The translations under genes were made by a program, and so were the position numbers. This document shows, piece by piece, positions 33,815-42,140 of a DNA stretch of 64,000 bases. Source of the DNA: Planctomycetota bacterium (GTDB taxonomy: Bacteria; Planctomycetota; SZUA-567; H5-PLA8); contig JABTUM010000003.1 of NCBI GenBank assembly GCA_015075375.1, positions 248,001 to 312,000 of the forward strand. Reading direction: 5' to 3'. Within the stretch, counting starts at the first letter, position 1. Each line of letters begins with the position of its first letter. The notes beneath the pieces were generated by a model. It was not told the DNA's origin. It made no database searches and worked only from the letters and a program-made list of their open reading frames with translations.

Positions 33815-34621
33815 ATGGATCAGATTCTAAAGGGTGAAGTGGCGTTGGTGACGGGTTCTGGCCGCGGGCTGGGCCACGCCGTAGTTTCTCGGCTGGCCGA
33901 GTGGGGCGCGCATGTCGCGGTGCACGACATCTCGCAGGAGGCGCCGGCCGAATTCGGCGAAGCGAAAAATCTGGACGAAGTGGCCGCCCGATTGACGCGC
34001 TTTGGCGTCAGAACCGTGGGCGTCACCGGCGATATCGGGAATCCAGAAGCCATCGTCGAACTGGTCAAGCGTACGGAAGCCGCGCTGGGACCGATCTCGA
34101 TCCTGGCCAATGTGGCCGGCGGCGATATCGCGGCCAAAGGCGGCAAGCCCAACCCGAACGAGAATCTGTTCGTGGCTTGGGAAGACGTGCAGGCGATTTT
34201 TAACCGGAATCTGTTCGGAACAATGCTCTGTTGCCGCGCCGTGGTACCGGGCATGCTCGAACGCAAGCGCGGCGCAGTGATCAATATCGGCAGCGGCGAC
34301 GCGCATACCGGCCACGTTAACAGCGGCGCGTACGCGGTGGCCAAAGCGGCTATCGTGCATTACACGCGCACGCTGGCCAACCAGTGCCGCGAGCACAACG
34401 TCCGCGTGAACGCCGTTAGCCCCGGAGCGACGGTGACCGCCCGCTTTAAGGCCACGCGTACGGTAGACCCCAAGTTTTTGGACGAATCCACGCCGCTGTT
34501 GCGCTTTGGAAAGCCCGAAGAGGTCGCCGATGCGATCGCTTTTCTCGCCAGTCCGCTCTCCGCACACATCAGCGGGCAGGTGATCCGGGTGGATGGCGGC
34601 TTGCAGTCTTGGCCCGGCTAA
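33815..34621 (+). CDS. SDR family oxidoreductase
   Basis: A 268-residue classical SDR: TGSGRGLG cofactor site (about 13-20), NVAGG replacing NNAG, catalytic Ser in NIGSGDAH and Y-x3-K in YAVAKAA. An insertion (AEFGEAKNLDEV) after the second strand makes it slightly longer than its neighbour at 31978. It overlaps nothing and has GGAAC upstream. Second SDR of the sugar operon; substrate unknown. Confidence 0.9.
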   Translation: MDQILKGEVALVTGSGRGLGHAVVSRLAEWGAHVAVHDISQEAPAEFGEAKNLDEVAARLTRFGVRTVGVTGDIGNPEAIVELVKRTEAALGPISILANVAGGDIAAKGGKPNPNENLFVAWEDVQAIFNRNLFGTMLCCRAVVPGMLERKRGAVINIGSGDAHTGHVNSGAYAVAKAAIVHYTRTLANQCREHNVRVNAVSPGATVTARFKATRTVDPKFLDESTPLLRFGKPEEVADAIAFLASPLSAHISGQVIRVDGGLQSWPG

Positions 34622-34650
34622 ACGTTCGACGAAAGCACGAGGGAACCATC

Positions 34651-35466
34651 ATGATCCGCTTGGCCACAATGAGCAGTGTTTGCCCCGATTGGACGCTGGA
34701 CGAAACCATCGCCGCGATGAAGAAGTACGGGTATGCCGGCTACGAACCGCGCCCCGAGTGGGGGCATAAAGGCGGAGTGGAGTTGACGCTCACAAGCGAC
34801 CAGCGCAAGGCCGTACGCAAGCGCTTTGCGGACGAAGGCCTGGCCATCTGCTGCATTGCCACGGGCGTACGCATCGCCGGCGACGATGAAGCCGAGCGCC
34901 GCCAGCATGCCGAAACCCTGCGCAAATACATCGACTTGGCCGGCGACATCGGCGCGGGGCGCGTGCGCATTTTCGGCGGAGCATTCGGGGGAGGCGAACT
35001 GCGCGGCATCGTGCGCCGCGCGGCCGATACGGTACGCCCCGTCCTCGACGCCGCGCGCGAACGCGGCGTAACGGTCTGCCTCGAATCCCACGACGCCTGG
35101 TGCCGCAGCAACATGGTGGCCGCCGTGGTGGACGCCGTGGACCACCCGGCTTTCGCCGCGCTGTGGGATCTGATGCACACGCAGCGCTTTCTCGAGTCGC
35201 CCGCCGAAAGCTTCGGCAAACTCGGCACACGCGTGAAGCACCTGCACGTGCACGACGGACGCTATACGCCCGATGGACTGAAGATGGAAACGGTCCTGCT
35301 GGGCGAAGGGGAAATCGATCACGCCGAACCGCTGCGTCTGCTGCAACAGGCCGGCGCGGACCTTTACGCATCGGTGGAAGTGATCCACAAGGTCGGCGAC
35401 CGCGGGAAGGCCGACCCGGTTCTGAAGAACTACGCCGAAGGCCTGAAGCGGTTGCTAAACGCATAA
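34651..35466 (+). CDS. Sugar phosphate isomerase/epimerase-like TIM barrel
   Basis: A 271-residue xylose-isomerase-like barrel. Probable metal ligands are in VCLESHDAW (Glu), ALWDLMHT (Asp) and KHLHVHDGR (His). Start at ATG 34651 with GGGAACC upstream; the frame is open to 34609 but overlaps the SDR stop. Last enzyme gene of the plus-strand catabolic run before the pseudopilin gene. Confidence 0.87.
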   Translation: MIRLATMSSVCPDWTLDETIAAMKKYGYAGYEPRPEWGHKGGVELTLTSDQRKAVRKRFADEGLAICCIATGVRIAGDDEAERRQHAETLRKYIDLAGDIGAGRVRIFGGAFGGGELRGIVRRAADTVRPVLDAARERGVTVCLESHDAWCRSNMVAAVVDAVDHPAFAALWDLMHTQRFLESPAESFGKLGTRVKHLHVHDGRYTPDGLKMETVLLGEGEIDHAEPLRLLQQAGADLYASVEVIHKVGDRGKADPVLKNYAEGLKRLLNA

Positions 35467-35487
35467 CCGGGGAGATGGGGTACCTGC

Positions 35488-36069
35488 ATGCCTACCTTCA
35501 AGCGCGGCTTTACGTTGATCGAACTGATGATTGTGGTGGCCGTCATCGCCATTGTGGCTTCGATTGCCGTTCCCAATATGGTCCGATCCAAGATGGCCGC
35601 CAACGAGGTGGCGTGCCTCGGGTCGTGCAAAGCGTACGCGGAAGCCCAGGAGATCTACCATCGATCCGATTGGGATGGCGACGGCGTCCTGGAGTATGCG
35701 ACGGCGCTGCGCGGCGACGTCAGCCTGTTCGAACTCACGTCGGGATCGGGCGATATTCAATTGGTGGATAAGTCGATCGCCGTGGCGGAAGGCGATCCGA
35801 CCGCTAGCACCCCGAAGGGCGGATACGTCTTTCGCGTGCTGACGGGCCAGGGAGCGAACGTATCGGGGGGCTCCAAGTCCTATTTGTCGGGAGCCAACCT
35901 ATTGGGCGGATACGGTCTTAGTGCGATTCCGCAGTCCTACGACAGCACCGGGCGCAATTCGTTCCAAATCGGGCAGGTTGGTTTGATCTACCAGAAGGAC
36001 CGCGGCCTGGCGGACACCTGGCATCTGACCGCCTACAATCCGGACACCACCTGGACCAACGCCGAATAA
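35488..36069 (+). CDS. Type II secretion/type IV pilin-like prepilin
   Basis: A 193-residue pseudopilin. The type III signal MPTFKRGFTLIELMIVV is processed before F8 by a prepilin peptidase, and the hydrophobic helix follows with Glu at mature position 5. The mature domain has a variable Gly/Ser-rich beta region. No secretion ATPase or secretin gene is nearby, so it is an orphan pilin of the kind common in Planctomycetota-type genomes. Preceded by GGGGAG 11 bases before the ATG. It converges with the gene at 36076. Confidence 0.85.
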   Translation: MPTFKRGFTLIELMIVVAVIAIVASIAVPNMVRSKMAANEVACLGSCKAYAEAQEIYHRSDWDGDGVLEYATALRGDVSLFELTSGSGDIQLVDKSIAVAEGDPTASTPKGGYVFRVLTGQGANVSGGSKSYLSGANLLGGYGLSAIPQSYDSTGRNSFQIGQVGLIYQKDRGLADTWHLTAYNPDTTWTNAE

Positions 36070-36075
36070 CGCCGG

Positions 36076-37083
36076 CTATTCCGGCTTGGGCCATGCCGCC
36101 GGGTCGTCTCCGTAATCCTTCCCCAGCAACTCCGCCAAGCGCACACGTACGGCTGTTTTGAATAGCGGTGCATTCACGAACAGGTCCATCAGGTACGCGC
36201 GGTTTTCGTGCAACTTCTGCTCGGCGACCCAAGGTTTGAGTTGCTGAATCGTCGGATGGGCCGCAAGCACCCGCTGCAGGCGAATCTTCGACTCGGGGGC
36301 ATCGGCCTTGGCCGCGGCATCGTCGAGGAACTTCACGCCCAGCGGATACAGTTTGATCAACTCGGCCGTTGCGGCGTCGCGATCTTCGCCTTTTTCGCTT
36401 TGAAGCCTTTGAATAAGCGCTTCAAGCCGGGGAGCCAGTTCCGGCGCGGGTGGAGCGAAACCGGTTACGGCGATGGCCATGGCGGGCGGCCAATAGGCAT
36501 TCGGCGCCAGCCCGATCCCGGCATCGGTGAAAGGGCGTAGCAGATTGACCTGCACGCGCGCCGTATCCCGCATGAGCAGAGTCTGGAAATCCGGCGCTTC
36601 GAAGCGTTCTTCTTGGCCTTCGGTGACAAGCGTGAGCCCTTGGCCTTCTTCGTAGACCGCGTGGCGCTTCTGACCGGGTAAGCCGATCAAGAGCAGAATG
36701 CGCCCATGGCGGGCGCTTGAGGCATCAATACACCATTGGCTCACCGTTTCGCCAAGCGCATTCCGCTGCAAACGAATTCCCGAAGCGTTGGATTCGACTT
36801 CGAGTACATACTCGTGGCGGTCGGATCTGGCCGAGACGATCAGGCTCTTGTTTCCGAGCCGTTCTTCGCCCAGCTCGGCCTGCCCTTCCCCCGCATGGAC
36901 CCAAGCCTTCAGAGCCGCTCCGGGATCCTTGGCTTGTTCGGCGCTCCAAGGGGCCAGTTGAAGGCGCCGGTCCTTTAATTCGAACCTCAACAGCGGGGCC
37001 GATGCAACGGCGGAGGTCTCCTGGGCTCGTGCGCTCGCCAGCGCGAAAATCAGCGCGAGCAGGCCCAGTTCCCGTACCCTCAT
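36076..37083 (-). CDS. Secreted protein of unknown function
   Basis: A 335-residue protein with a signal peptide (residues 1-20, ending ARAQ). The first 190 residues look like a beta-rich LamG/DUF1080-type sandwich (SLIVSARSDRHEYVLEVESNASGIRLQRN), the rest helical and HEAT-like (LEALIQRLQSEKGEDRDAATAELIKL). No catalytic motif seen. Its ATG overlaps the stop of the aldo/keto reductase (ATGA, 37080-37083), so the two are co-translated. Not recognised as a named family. Confidence 0.6.
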   Translation of the reverse strand: MRVRELGLLALIFALASARAQETSAVASAPLLRFELKDRRLQLAPWSAEQAKDPGAALKAWVHAGEGQAELGEERLGNKSLIVSARSDRHEYVLEVESNASGIRLQRNALGETVSQWCIDASSARHGRILLLIGLPGQKRHAVYEEGQGLTLVTEGQEERFEAPDFQTLLMRDTARVQVNLLRPFTDAGIGLAPNAYWPPAMAIAVTGFAPPAPELAPRLEALIQRLQSEKGEDRDAATAELIKLYPLGVKFLDDAAAKADAPESKIRLQRVLAAHPTIQQLKPWVAEQKLHENRAYLMDLFVNAPLFKTAVRVRLAELLGKDYGDDPAAWPKPE

Positions 37084-38141
37084 GCCGGTGACCGCCCGGC
37101 CAGGATCTCGCGGACGCGTGAGCATTGTTCGGCGCTGAGCGCAACCTTCCCCGCGGCCGCATTGGCTTCGAGCTGTTCGATCGATGAGGACGATGGAATC
37201 AGCGGACCCATGCCGGGCAAGGTAAGCATGTAGGCCAATGCCAGTTGCCCAAGCTTGAGGTTCCACTCGCGCGCACAGGCGCTAAGACTCTGCAGAATCT
37301 CGAGCGTCTTCGAATCGGCGCGGCGGGTGAGTTCGCCTTCGTCGTAAAGCCGGTCGCCGGGGCCGGCCTTCGACGGCTCCAGGTAGCGCTCGGTCAGCAA
37401 TCCTTTTGCAAGCGGACTGTAGGCCACATACGAAATTTCATGGCGTGCGCAGTAGTCCAGCACCCCACTGTGCGCCGCGTCTTCGCCCGTCAGAATATCG
37501 AAACGATTCTGAACGGCCGTAACGCGCACGCGCGGGCCGAAGTCTCGCTCCAGCGCCCGGTACAGGGAGAGCTGGTCGGCCGAGAAATTGGAGACCGCGA
37601 AGTAGCGCACAAGATCCCGCCGCACCAAATCGTCGATAGCGGACAAGCTTTCATCCGCCGGTGCTTCGGTATCGAAACGGTGGAAGTACAGCACGTCCAG
37701 GTATTCGACCTGCATCCGTGCCAAGCTGGCGTAGACGGACTCAAGGATGTTGGTCCGCGACAGGCGCGAATGATTCGGCGAGGACCCGTCCATCCCGCCG
37801 TAGCACTTGGTGGCCAAGACCACGTTGCGGCGCTGATCGGAGTTCTGCCGCAGCCAGCGGCCCAGGATGCGTTCGCTGTTGCCGGATGCGTTGTTGTAGC
37901 GGTTGGCCGTATCCCAAAACGTGACGCCCAGCACGATGGCGCGATCGAGAATCTGGTACGCCGTGGGCTCGTCCACACGCGAGCCGTCGCCGCTATCCGG
38001 AAAACCGAATTTCCAGGTGCCCAGCCCTACGTTCGAGACGCGCAGCCCCGAGCGGCCCAGCCTTCGGTGCGGCATGCCGTTGAACGAATCGGCGGCGAAC
38101 GTGACATTGTAAAGGTCTGGGCGCGGCTGCAGCGGATCCAT
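37080..38141 (-). CDS. Aldo/keto reductase
   Basis: A 353-residue NADPH-dependent reductase barrel. The catalytic tetrad is visible: Asp in FWDTANRY, Tyr in the same motif, Lys in ATKCYGG and His in YFHRFD. Cofactor contacts at SNFSADQ and near IPSSSSIEQL. GGGAGG precedes the ATG. The following gene overlaps it by 4 bases. Substrate is unknown, perhaps a keto-sugar as in the rest of the region. Confidence 0.9.
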   Translation of the reverse strand: MDPLQPRPDLYNVTFAADSFNGMPHRRLGRSGLRVSNVGLGTWKFGFPDSGDGSRVDEPTAYQILDRAIVLGVTFWDTANRYNNASGNSERILGRWLRQNSDQRRNVVLATKCYGGMDGSSPNHSRLSRTNILESVYASLARMQVEYLDVLYFHRFDTEAPADESLSAIDDLVRRDLVRYFAVSNFSADQLSLYRALERDFGPRVRVTAVQNRFDILTGEDAAHSGVLDYCARHEISYVAYSPLAKGLLTERYLEPSKAGPGDRLYDEGELTRRADSKTLEILQSLSACAREWNLKLGQLALAYMLTLPGMGPLIPSSSSIEQLEANAAAGKVALSAEQCSRVREILAGRSPA

Positions 38142-38212
38142 CTCGGCCTCCCATGCTCGTATACTGTCCTTCGTACAGCCGGAAGCGGGAGGCGACCAGG
38201 AAAAAAGTACGT

Positions 38213-38890
38213 CTACAAATAGCCCAAATCCTCCAAGCGCGCCTGAATTGCCTCCTCGTCTTCGCGGGAGTACCCCTCCGCGGCCGGCGCGGCGTTCAAA
38301 TCCAGGGCCAGCGCTTCGAGCGCGGCGGGGAGCGGCAGGTCGAGCAAGCGCAACGCGGTCGGCAACATCGATTCGGCTCGCGCGGCACCCAGCGGGCTGG
38401 CGTCGGACGACCGTGTACGCAAATACGCTTTAACTCCGATAAAACCGAATACGCCGATGTCCGGCGAAAGGCCTTGCACGATTCGAGCCAGCGCGGAATC
38501 GCCCGCCGCCTGCGTGTCCGTGACGCGAAGAAAAAACGCGTCCCAGGGCTCGTTGCGTAATAGCGCATGTGCCGCTTCCGCCCAGTTCCCCTTAGCCAGG
38601 TCGAATAAATGGCCGCAGCGTTCGGCCGGGGCGAGCACTGATCGGCCGTTTTCGGCTTCTAAGGTTACTGCCCTCGGATCGCCGCAGACTCGAGCGCCGG
38701 TATGGACCCAAATGGATGCGAGACCTGCCCGGCCCAGCGCATTCATCGCGTGGCAGATGCCGGCCGCATCCCAGCACACTCCGCCCGGCACGAGCGGTCC
38801 GCGCCGCGCGCTGGCGAGGGCCGCCTCGAGCTGCGGCCAGCCTTCCGCGGGCTGCGCTTCCACCGTAAACGCAAACAACCGCTGTCCCAT
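38213..38890 (-). CDS. Short protein like the C-terminal tail of an alkaline-phosphatase-superfamily enzyme
   Basis: A 225-residue protein. The C-terminal 90 residues (SMLPTALRLLDLPLPAALEAL and the end EEAIQARLEDLGYL) closely resemble the tail of type I phosphodiesterase/nucleotide-pyrophosphatase-like members, which typically end in LGY. The N-terminal part with the nucleophile and first metal ligands is absent; no upstream continuation exists before the gene at 38908. Either a decayed gene or a small binding protein. It has a reasonable start (ATG 38890) but little Shine-Dalgarno. Confidence 0.5.
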   Translation of the reverse strand: MGQRLFAFTVEAQPAEGWPQLEAALASARRGPLVPGGVCWDAAGICHAMNALGRAGLASIWVHTGARVCGDPRAVTLEAENGRSVLAPAERCGHLFDLAKGNWAEAAHALLRNEPWDAFFLRVTDTQAAGDSALARIVQGLSPDIGVFGFIGVKAYLRTRSSDASPLGAARAESMLPTALRLLDLPLPAALEALALDLNAAPAAEGYSREDEEAIQARLEDLGYL

Positions 38891-38907
38891 GCGCTATCCT
38901 TGAATGC

Positions 38908-39642
38908 TTACAAAGGCGCCCACGCCATCGTGGTGCCGAAGCTCGCGAATTCGCTGTCTTTCCCGCTCGTCAGAATGCGGCTGCCTTGTACGACCACCGG
39001 CGCTTGGTGACTCACGATCTTATAGCCCACCGGTACGCCCTTTGGCACGAACGGCTCACCCTGCCGCGCAGGCAGCTTATCCAGGCGCAGGTGGATGCTC
39101 CGCTCGGCCGGAATCTCGAACTCGTGCCGCAGCACTTCACGTCCGGCAGGCTCGAAATAAACGAAGAGTTCGCAGCGCGTGGCACGCCTTCCCGTATTCT
39201 GAACGCACATCGATTCGTGCGAGAAATATCCACCGCCATCCCGATCCCAGCGCTTTTCGTGCTCCGAAAGCGCCGCCATGTAGCCATCGGGCACGATCCA
39301 GACGTAGGCGCCATCGCCAAAGCGCTCGAATTCCGCGAGTGCCCGCGCCAACTCCTTCGCCGCTTGTACCTGGCCGTCCGCATCCAATCCGGCCACACGT
39401 AGATCCAGCGTCCGCTCGTGCACGGTCACGAACTCGCCGCTCACCTTGGCGGGATCTCCGCATCTGCCTTGCACCACCAAGGTGACACGGTCGTACCCGC
39501 TCACGACTACATCCGAAACGCCGTGGACCTTCAGGGCCGCAGAGCTGGCCGCCTTCAGGATCGCACCGGCCACCGCAGGCTGCGTACCGTAGGTTTTGAG
39601 AATGTCTTCGGCTGTCCGTACCAAGTCGCCCAGTATGCTCAT
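38908..39642 (-). CDS. Sensory rhodopsin transducer (ASRT)-like domain protein
   Basis: A 244-residue protein. Residues about 110-240 match the Anabaena sensory rhodopsin transducer family: VWIVPDGYM, SHESMCVQNTG, ELFVYFEPAG, the IPAERSIHLRLDKL strand and APVVVQGSRI. That family forms beta-sandwich tetramers and may bind small molecules; many members occur without a rhodopsin, as here. The N-terminal 105 residues (helical, then VVSGYDRVTLVVQGRCGD) are an extra domain I do not recognise. Confidence 0.7.
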   Translation of the reverse strand: MSILGDLVRTAEDILKTYGTQPAVAGAILKAASSAALKVHGVSDVVVSGYDRVTLVVQGRCGDPAKVSGEFVTVHERTLDLRVAGLDADGQVQAAKELARALAEFERFGDGAYVWIVPDGYMAALSEHEKRWDRDGGGYFSHESMCVQNTGRRATRCELFVYFEPAGREVLRHEFEIPAERSIHLRLDKLPARQGEPFVPKGVPVGYKIVSHQAPVVVQGSRILTSGKDSEFASFGTTMAWAPL

Positions 39643-39662
39643 AACGCTCCTGCCTTAAACAG

Positions 39663-39700
39663 ACGTGCCGGAGCGATCCACGCGAACCGCTCCGGCACGT
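39663..39700 (-). terminator. Hairpin downstream of the sulfatase-like gene at 39706
   Basis: A 13-bp perfect stem (ACGTGCCGGAGCG / CGCTCCGGCACGT) with a 12-base loop lies just after the stop codon on the minus strand, ahead of the gene starting at 39642. No T-tract follows on the minus strand; probably a 3' end hairpin or weak terminator. Confidence 0.55.
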
Positions 39701-39705
39701 TCGGC

Positions 39706-41049
39706 TTATTTCTTTTCCTGAAGCTTCTTCGCGGTGGCCACCGAGCCGATCCTAAGCGCCGTACCTAACTCGTACAGGTCGATCGGATTCCCCTTCCCGC
39801 TCTCTTTCTTGCGCCGCTCGAGATACGCGTTCATACGCTGCGTCAGCGCCTCAACGACGCCAGGTTCGCGCTCGGCGACGTTGTGATCCTCGTTTGGATC
39901 GGCGATCAGGTCGAATAACTCCACGCTGGGCTTGCCGTGGAAGTCCGGCTCCAGCGCGCGAATCAGCTTCCACTGCGGCGTGCGCCAGCCGTGCTTGCGC
40001 ATCCACGTGCATTCGGTGATGTAAAATTCGCTGTAGTTCGTCGCGCGTTCTCCTCGGATCAACGGCAACCAGCTCTTGCCGTCGAACTTGGATTTGGCAG
40101 CCACGTCACTCAGATCGAGCAACTCCAGCACGCTGGGCACCAAATCCTCGTGGAGTACCGTCCCCTTCACCACTTTGCCCGCGGGCAGTCCCGGCGCCTT
40201 CACGATCAACGGCACGTGAAGCGTGCAATCGTAAAGGCCATGGTGATCGAAGTAGCAATCGTGATCGGTAAGCGTCTCGCCGTGGTCTCCGTTGAGTACG
40301 ATCACCGTATCGTCGGCCAGACCCAGGTCATTGAGCTTGTTGAAGATTTGCTGAATGCATGCATCCATGTAGGCCAGCGCGCCATCGTAGGCCGCGATGC
40401 CCCAGGAAATATCCGAGACGCCGGGCGGCATCCAGGACTTGAAGAAGTCCGCAAAAGGCGCGAAATCGAAAACCGGCTTCATCGTATTCACCTTCGGATC
40501 GGCCGGATCCTTGGTGAAGAAGAGTTTGTCGTACGGCGGCGGCGGCAAGTACGGGCTGTGCGGGTCCATATGCCGCAGGAATACGAACCAGGGCTTGTCG
40601 CCCTGTGCCAGCCGGTCGAGTTCGGGAAACAGCACATCATTCACGTTCTCGGCCTTGCGCAGGGGACGCTCTTCCCAACTGCCCCAGGCGGGCGAGGTGA
40701 GGTTTTTGTCGAACCCGCGCGGCCAATTTCCGTCGAAGCCGATTACCAGCGATTCGTAACCCTGCCCGCGCAGCATTTCCGGCAACGTCGGGATTTCGTC
40801 CGGCAGCTTGGTCTTATTGCGCAGCGAAACGATCTGCGTCGTGAACGGATCGCAGCCGGTCACCATCGCGTGATACGCCGGCGTGGTGGGAATGTAAGCG
40901 CTGTAGGCCTTCTCGAAACGCACTGCCGACTTCGCAAACGCGTCGAGGTGCGGAGTCGTGTTTCGATGATAGCCGTAACAGCTCATGTGGTCGGCCCACA
41001 GGCTGTCCACCCCAAGCACCAGCAGGTTCTTCTTACCTTGCTTGCCCAT
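39706..41049 (-). CDS. Sulfatase-like hydrolase with Thr nucleophile position
   Basis: A 447-residue alkaline-phosphatase-superfamily hydrolase. The first metal-ligand motif GVDSLWADHMSCYGY (13-27) and the second metal site VLNGDHGETLTDH are present. The sulfatase signature C/S-x-P-x-R reads T55-T-P-A-Y59, so it cannot be converted to formylglycine; a Thr-nucleophile phosphodiesterase or phosphotransferase is more likely. Start at ATG 41049 with AAGGAG. Followed by a hairpin. Probably cytoplasmic since no signal peptide is seen. Confidence 0.85.
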   Translation of the reverse strand: MGKQGKKNLLVLGVDSLWADHMSCYGYHRNTTPHLDAFAKSAVRFEKAYSAYIPTTPAYHAMVTGCDPFTTQIVSLRNKTKLPDEIPTLPEMLRGQGYESLVIGFDGNWPRGFDKNLTSPAWGSWEERPLRKAENVNDVLFPELDRLAQGDKPWFVFLRHMDPHSPYLPPPPYDKLFFTKDPADPKVNTMKPVFDFAPFADFFKSWMPPGVSDISWGIAAYDGALAYMDACIQQIFNKLNDLGLADDTVIVLNGDHGETLTDHDCYFDHHGLYDCTLHVPLIVKAPGLPAGKVVKGTVLHEDLVPSVLELLDLSDVAAKSKFDGKSWLPLIRGERATNYSEFYITECTWMRKHGWRTPQWKLIRALEPDFHGKPSVELFDLIADPNEDHNVAEREPGVVEALTQRMNAYLERRKKESGKGNPIDLYELGTALRIGSVATAKKLQEKK

Positions 41050-41105
41050 CGTCTGGCTCCTTGTTTTCACCCATGTACGCGCGTGCCAAGCACGCGCTTT
41101 CCTGT

Positions 41106-42140
41106 TTAAAGGTCGATGCGCCGGCCTTCCGCCGAAGAGCGGTATGCCGCCAACATGATCTCAACAACCGCGCGTCCCTCGGCCGCCGTCGCGATTGGTG
41201 CACGCTTGCCCATGAGAAACTCCACCGCAGGCCGGGCGACATCTTTGATGCGCTCCCCATGCGCTGGCGGCGTGGCGATGCCCACCACGGTCCAATCCTT
41301 GTCGCCCTGTTTTTTGTAGCGCAGTCCGCGGTTATTCGGGGTTGGATCGGGCGTGCAACTCGGCCCATCGCCCCAGCGCTGCAATATGGTCCCGCCGATG
41401 CCGTAGATGTTGGTCGTGTCGTCGGCCGCGGCGCAGGTAAACGTGCTCTCGACGATCCCAATCATCCCATCGACCCAGCGCAGCGTCGCCACGCCATGGT
41501 CATCGGGAATTTTCGGATTATGCAGCGTCGCGATCTCCGCGCTTACGCTTTTGGGCTTCCCGAACATCCAATAAAACCAGTCCACCGGATGGCAAGCATC
41601 GTCCATGAACATGCCGCGGTTCAGTTCCGGCTTGACGTGCCAGGAATCCTCGAACGCTTTGCCCATCCCGGGCGTATTCAAGCAATGCCGGCGCCGCACG
41701 AGCGTGGGCTTTCCAATCAGGCCCTCTTTCACCGACTGCCGCATCCAGAGATTCTGCGGATCGCAGCGCATTTGCCACGCCAAGCTGAAGGGGCTGCCCG
41801 ACGCCTTCACGGCCGCGCAGATGCGGTCGCAGTCTTCCAGCGTAAGCGCCATCGGCTTTTGCAGCAGAATCGGCTTACCGGTCCGAGCCGCCGCCTCTAC
41901 ATGCGCGGCGTGGTTGCTTGTCTCGCTGCCGATGATGAACGCGTCCAGATCGTCACGGGCCAAGAGGGCATCCAGATCGCCGATGAATTCGGCTCCGGCG
42001 GCCTCACAAGCCTTCTTGCCACGCGAGGCATCGGCGTCCCAGGCCGCTACGACGCGTGCATCGTCCATCTGCTTGATCATGCCCGCGTACATGCCGACAT
42101 GCCCATGCGCGAACGATACGATACCGATGCGCAGACTCAT
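41106..42140 (-). CDS. Gfo/Idh/MocA family oxidoreductase
   Basis: A 344-residue dehydrogenase. The Rossmann motif is unusual, GIVSFAHGHVGMYAG (6-20), and the family EKP is QKP (LLQKPMALTLED), yet the catalytic-region MDDACHPVDWFYWMFG is preserved. The start overlaps the stop of the sulfatase-like gene (ATGA, 42137-42140). The alternation of sulfatase-like and Gfo/Idh genes on the minus strand suggests one pathway for a modified sugar. Confidence 0.87.
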   Translation of the reverse strand: MSLRIGIVSFAHGHVGMYAGMIKQMDDARVVAAWDADASRGKKACEAAGAEFIGDLDALLARDDLDAFIIGSETSNHAAHVEAAARTGKPILLQKPMALTLEDCDRICAAVKASGSPFSLAWQMRCDPQNLWMRQSVKEGLIGKPTLVRRRHCLNTPGMGKAFEDSWHVKPELNRGMFMDDACHPVDWFYWMFGKPKSVSAEIATLHNPKIPDDHGVATLRWVDGMIGIVESTFTCAAADDTTNIYGIGGTILQRWGDGPSCTPDPTPNNRGLRYKKQGDKDWTVVGIATPPAHGERIKDVARPAVEFLMGKRAPIATAAEGRAVVEIMLAAYRSSAEGRRIDL

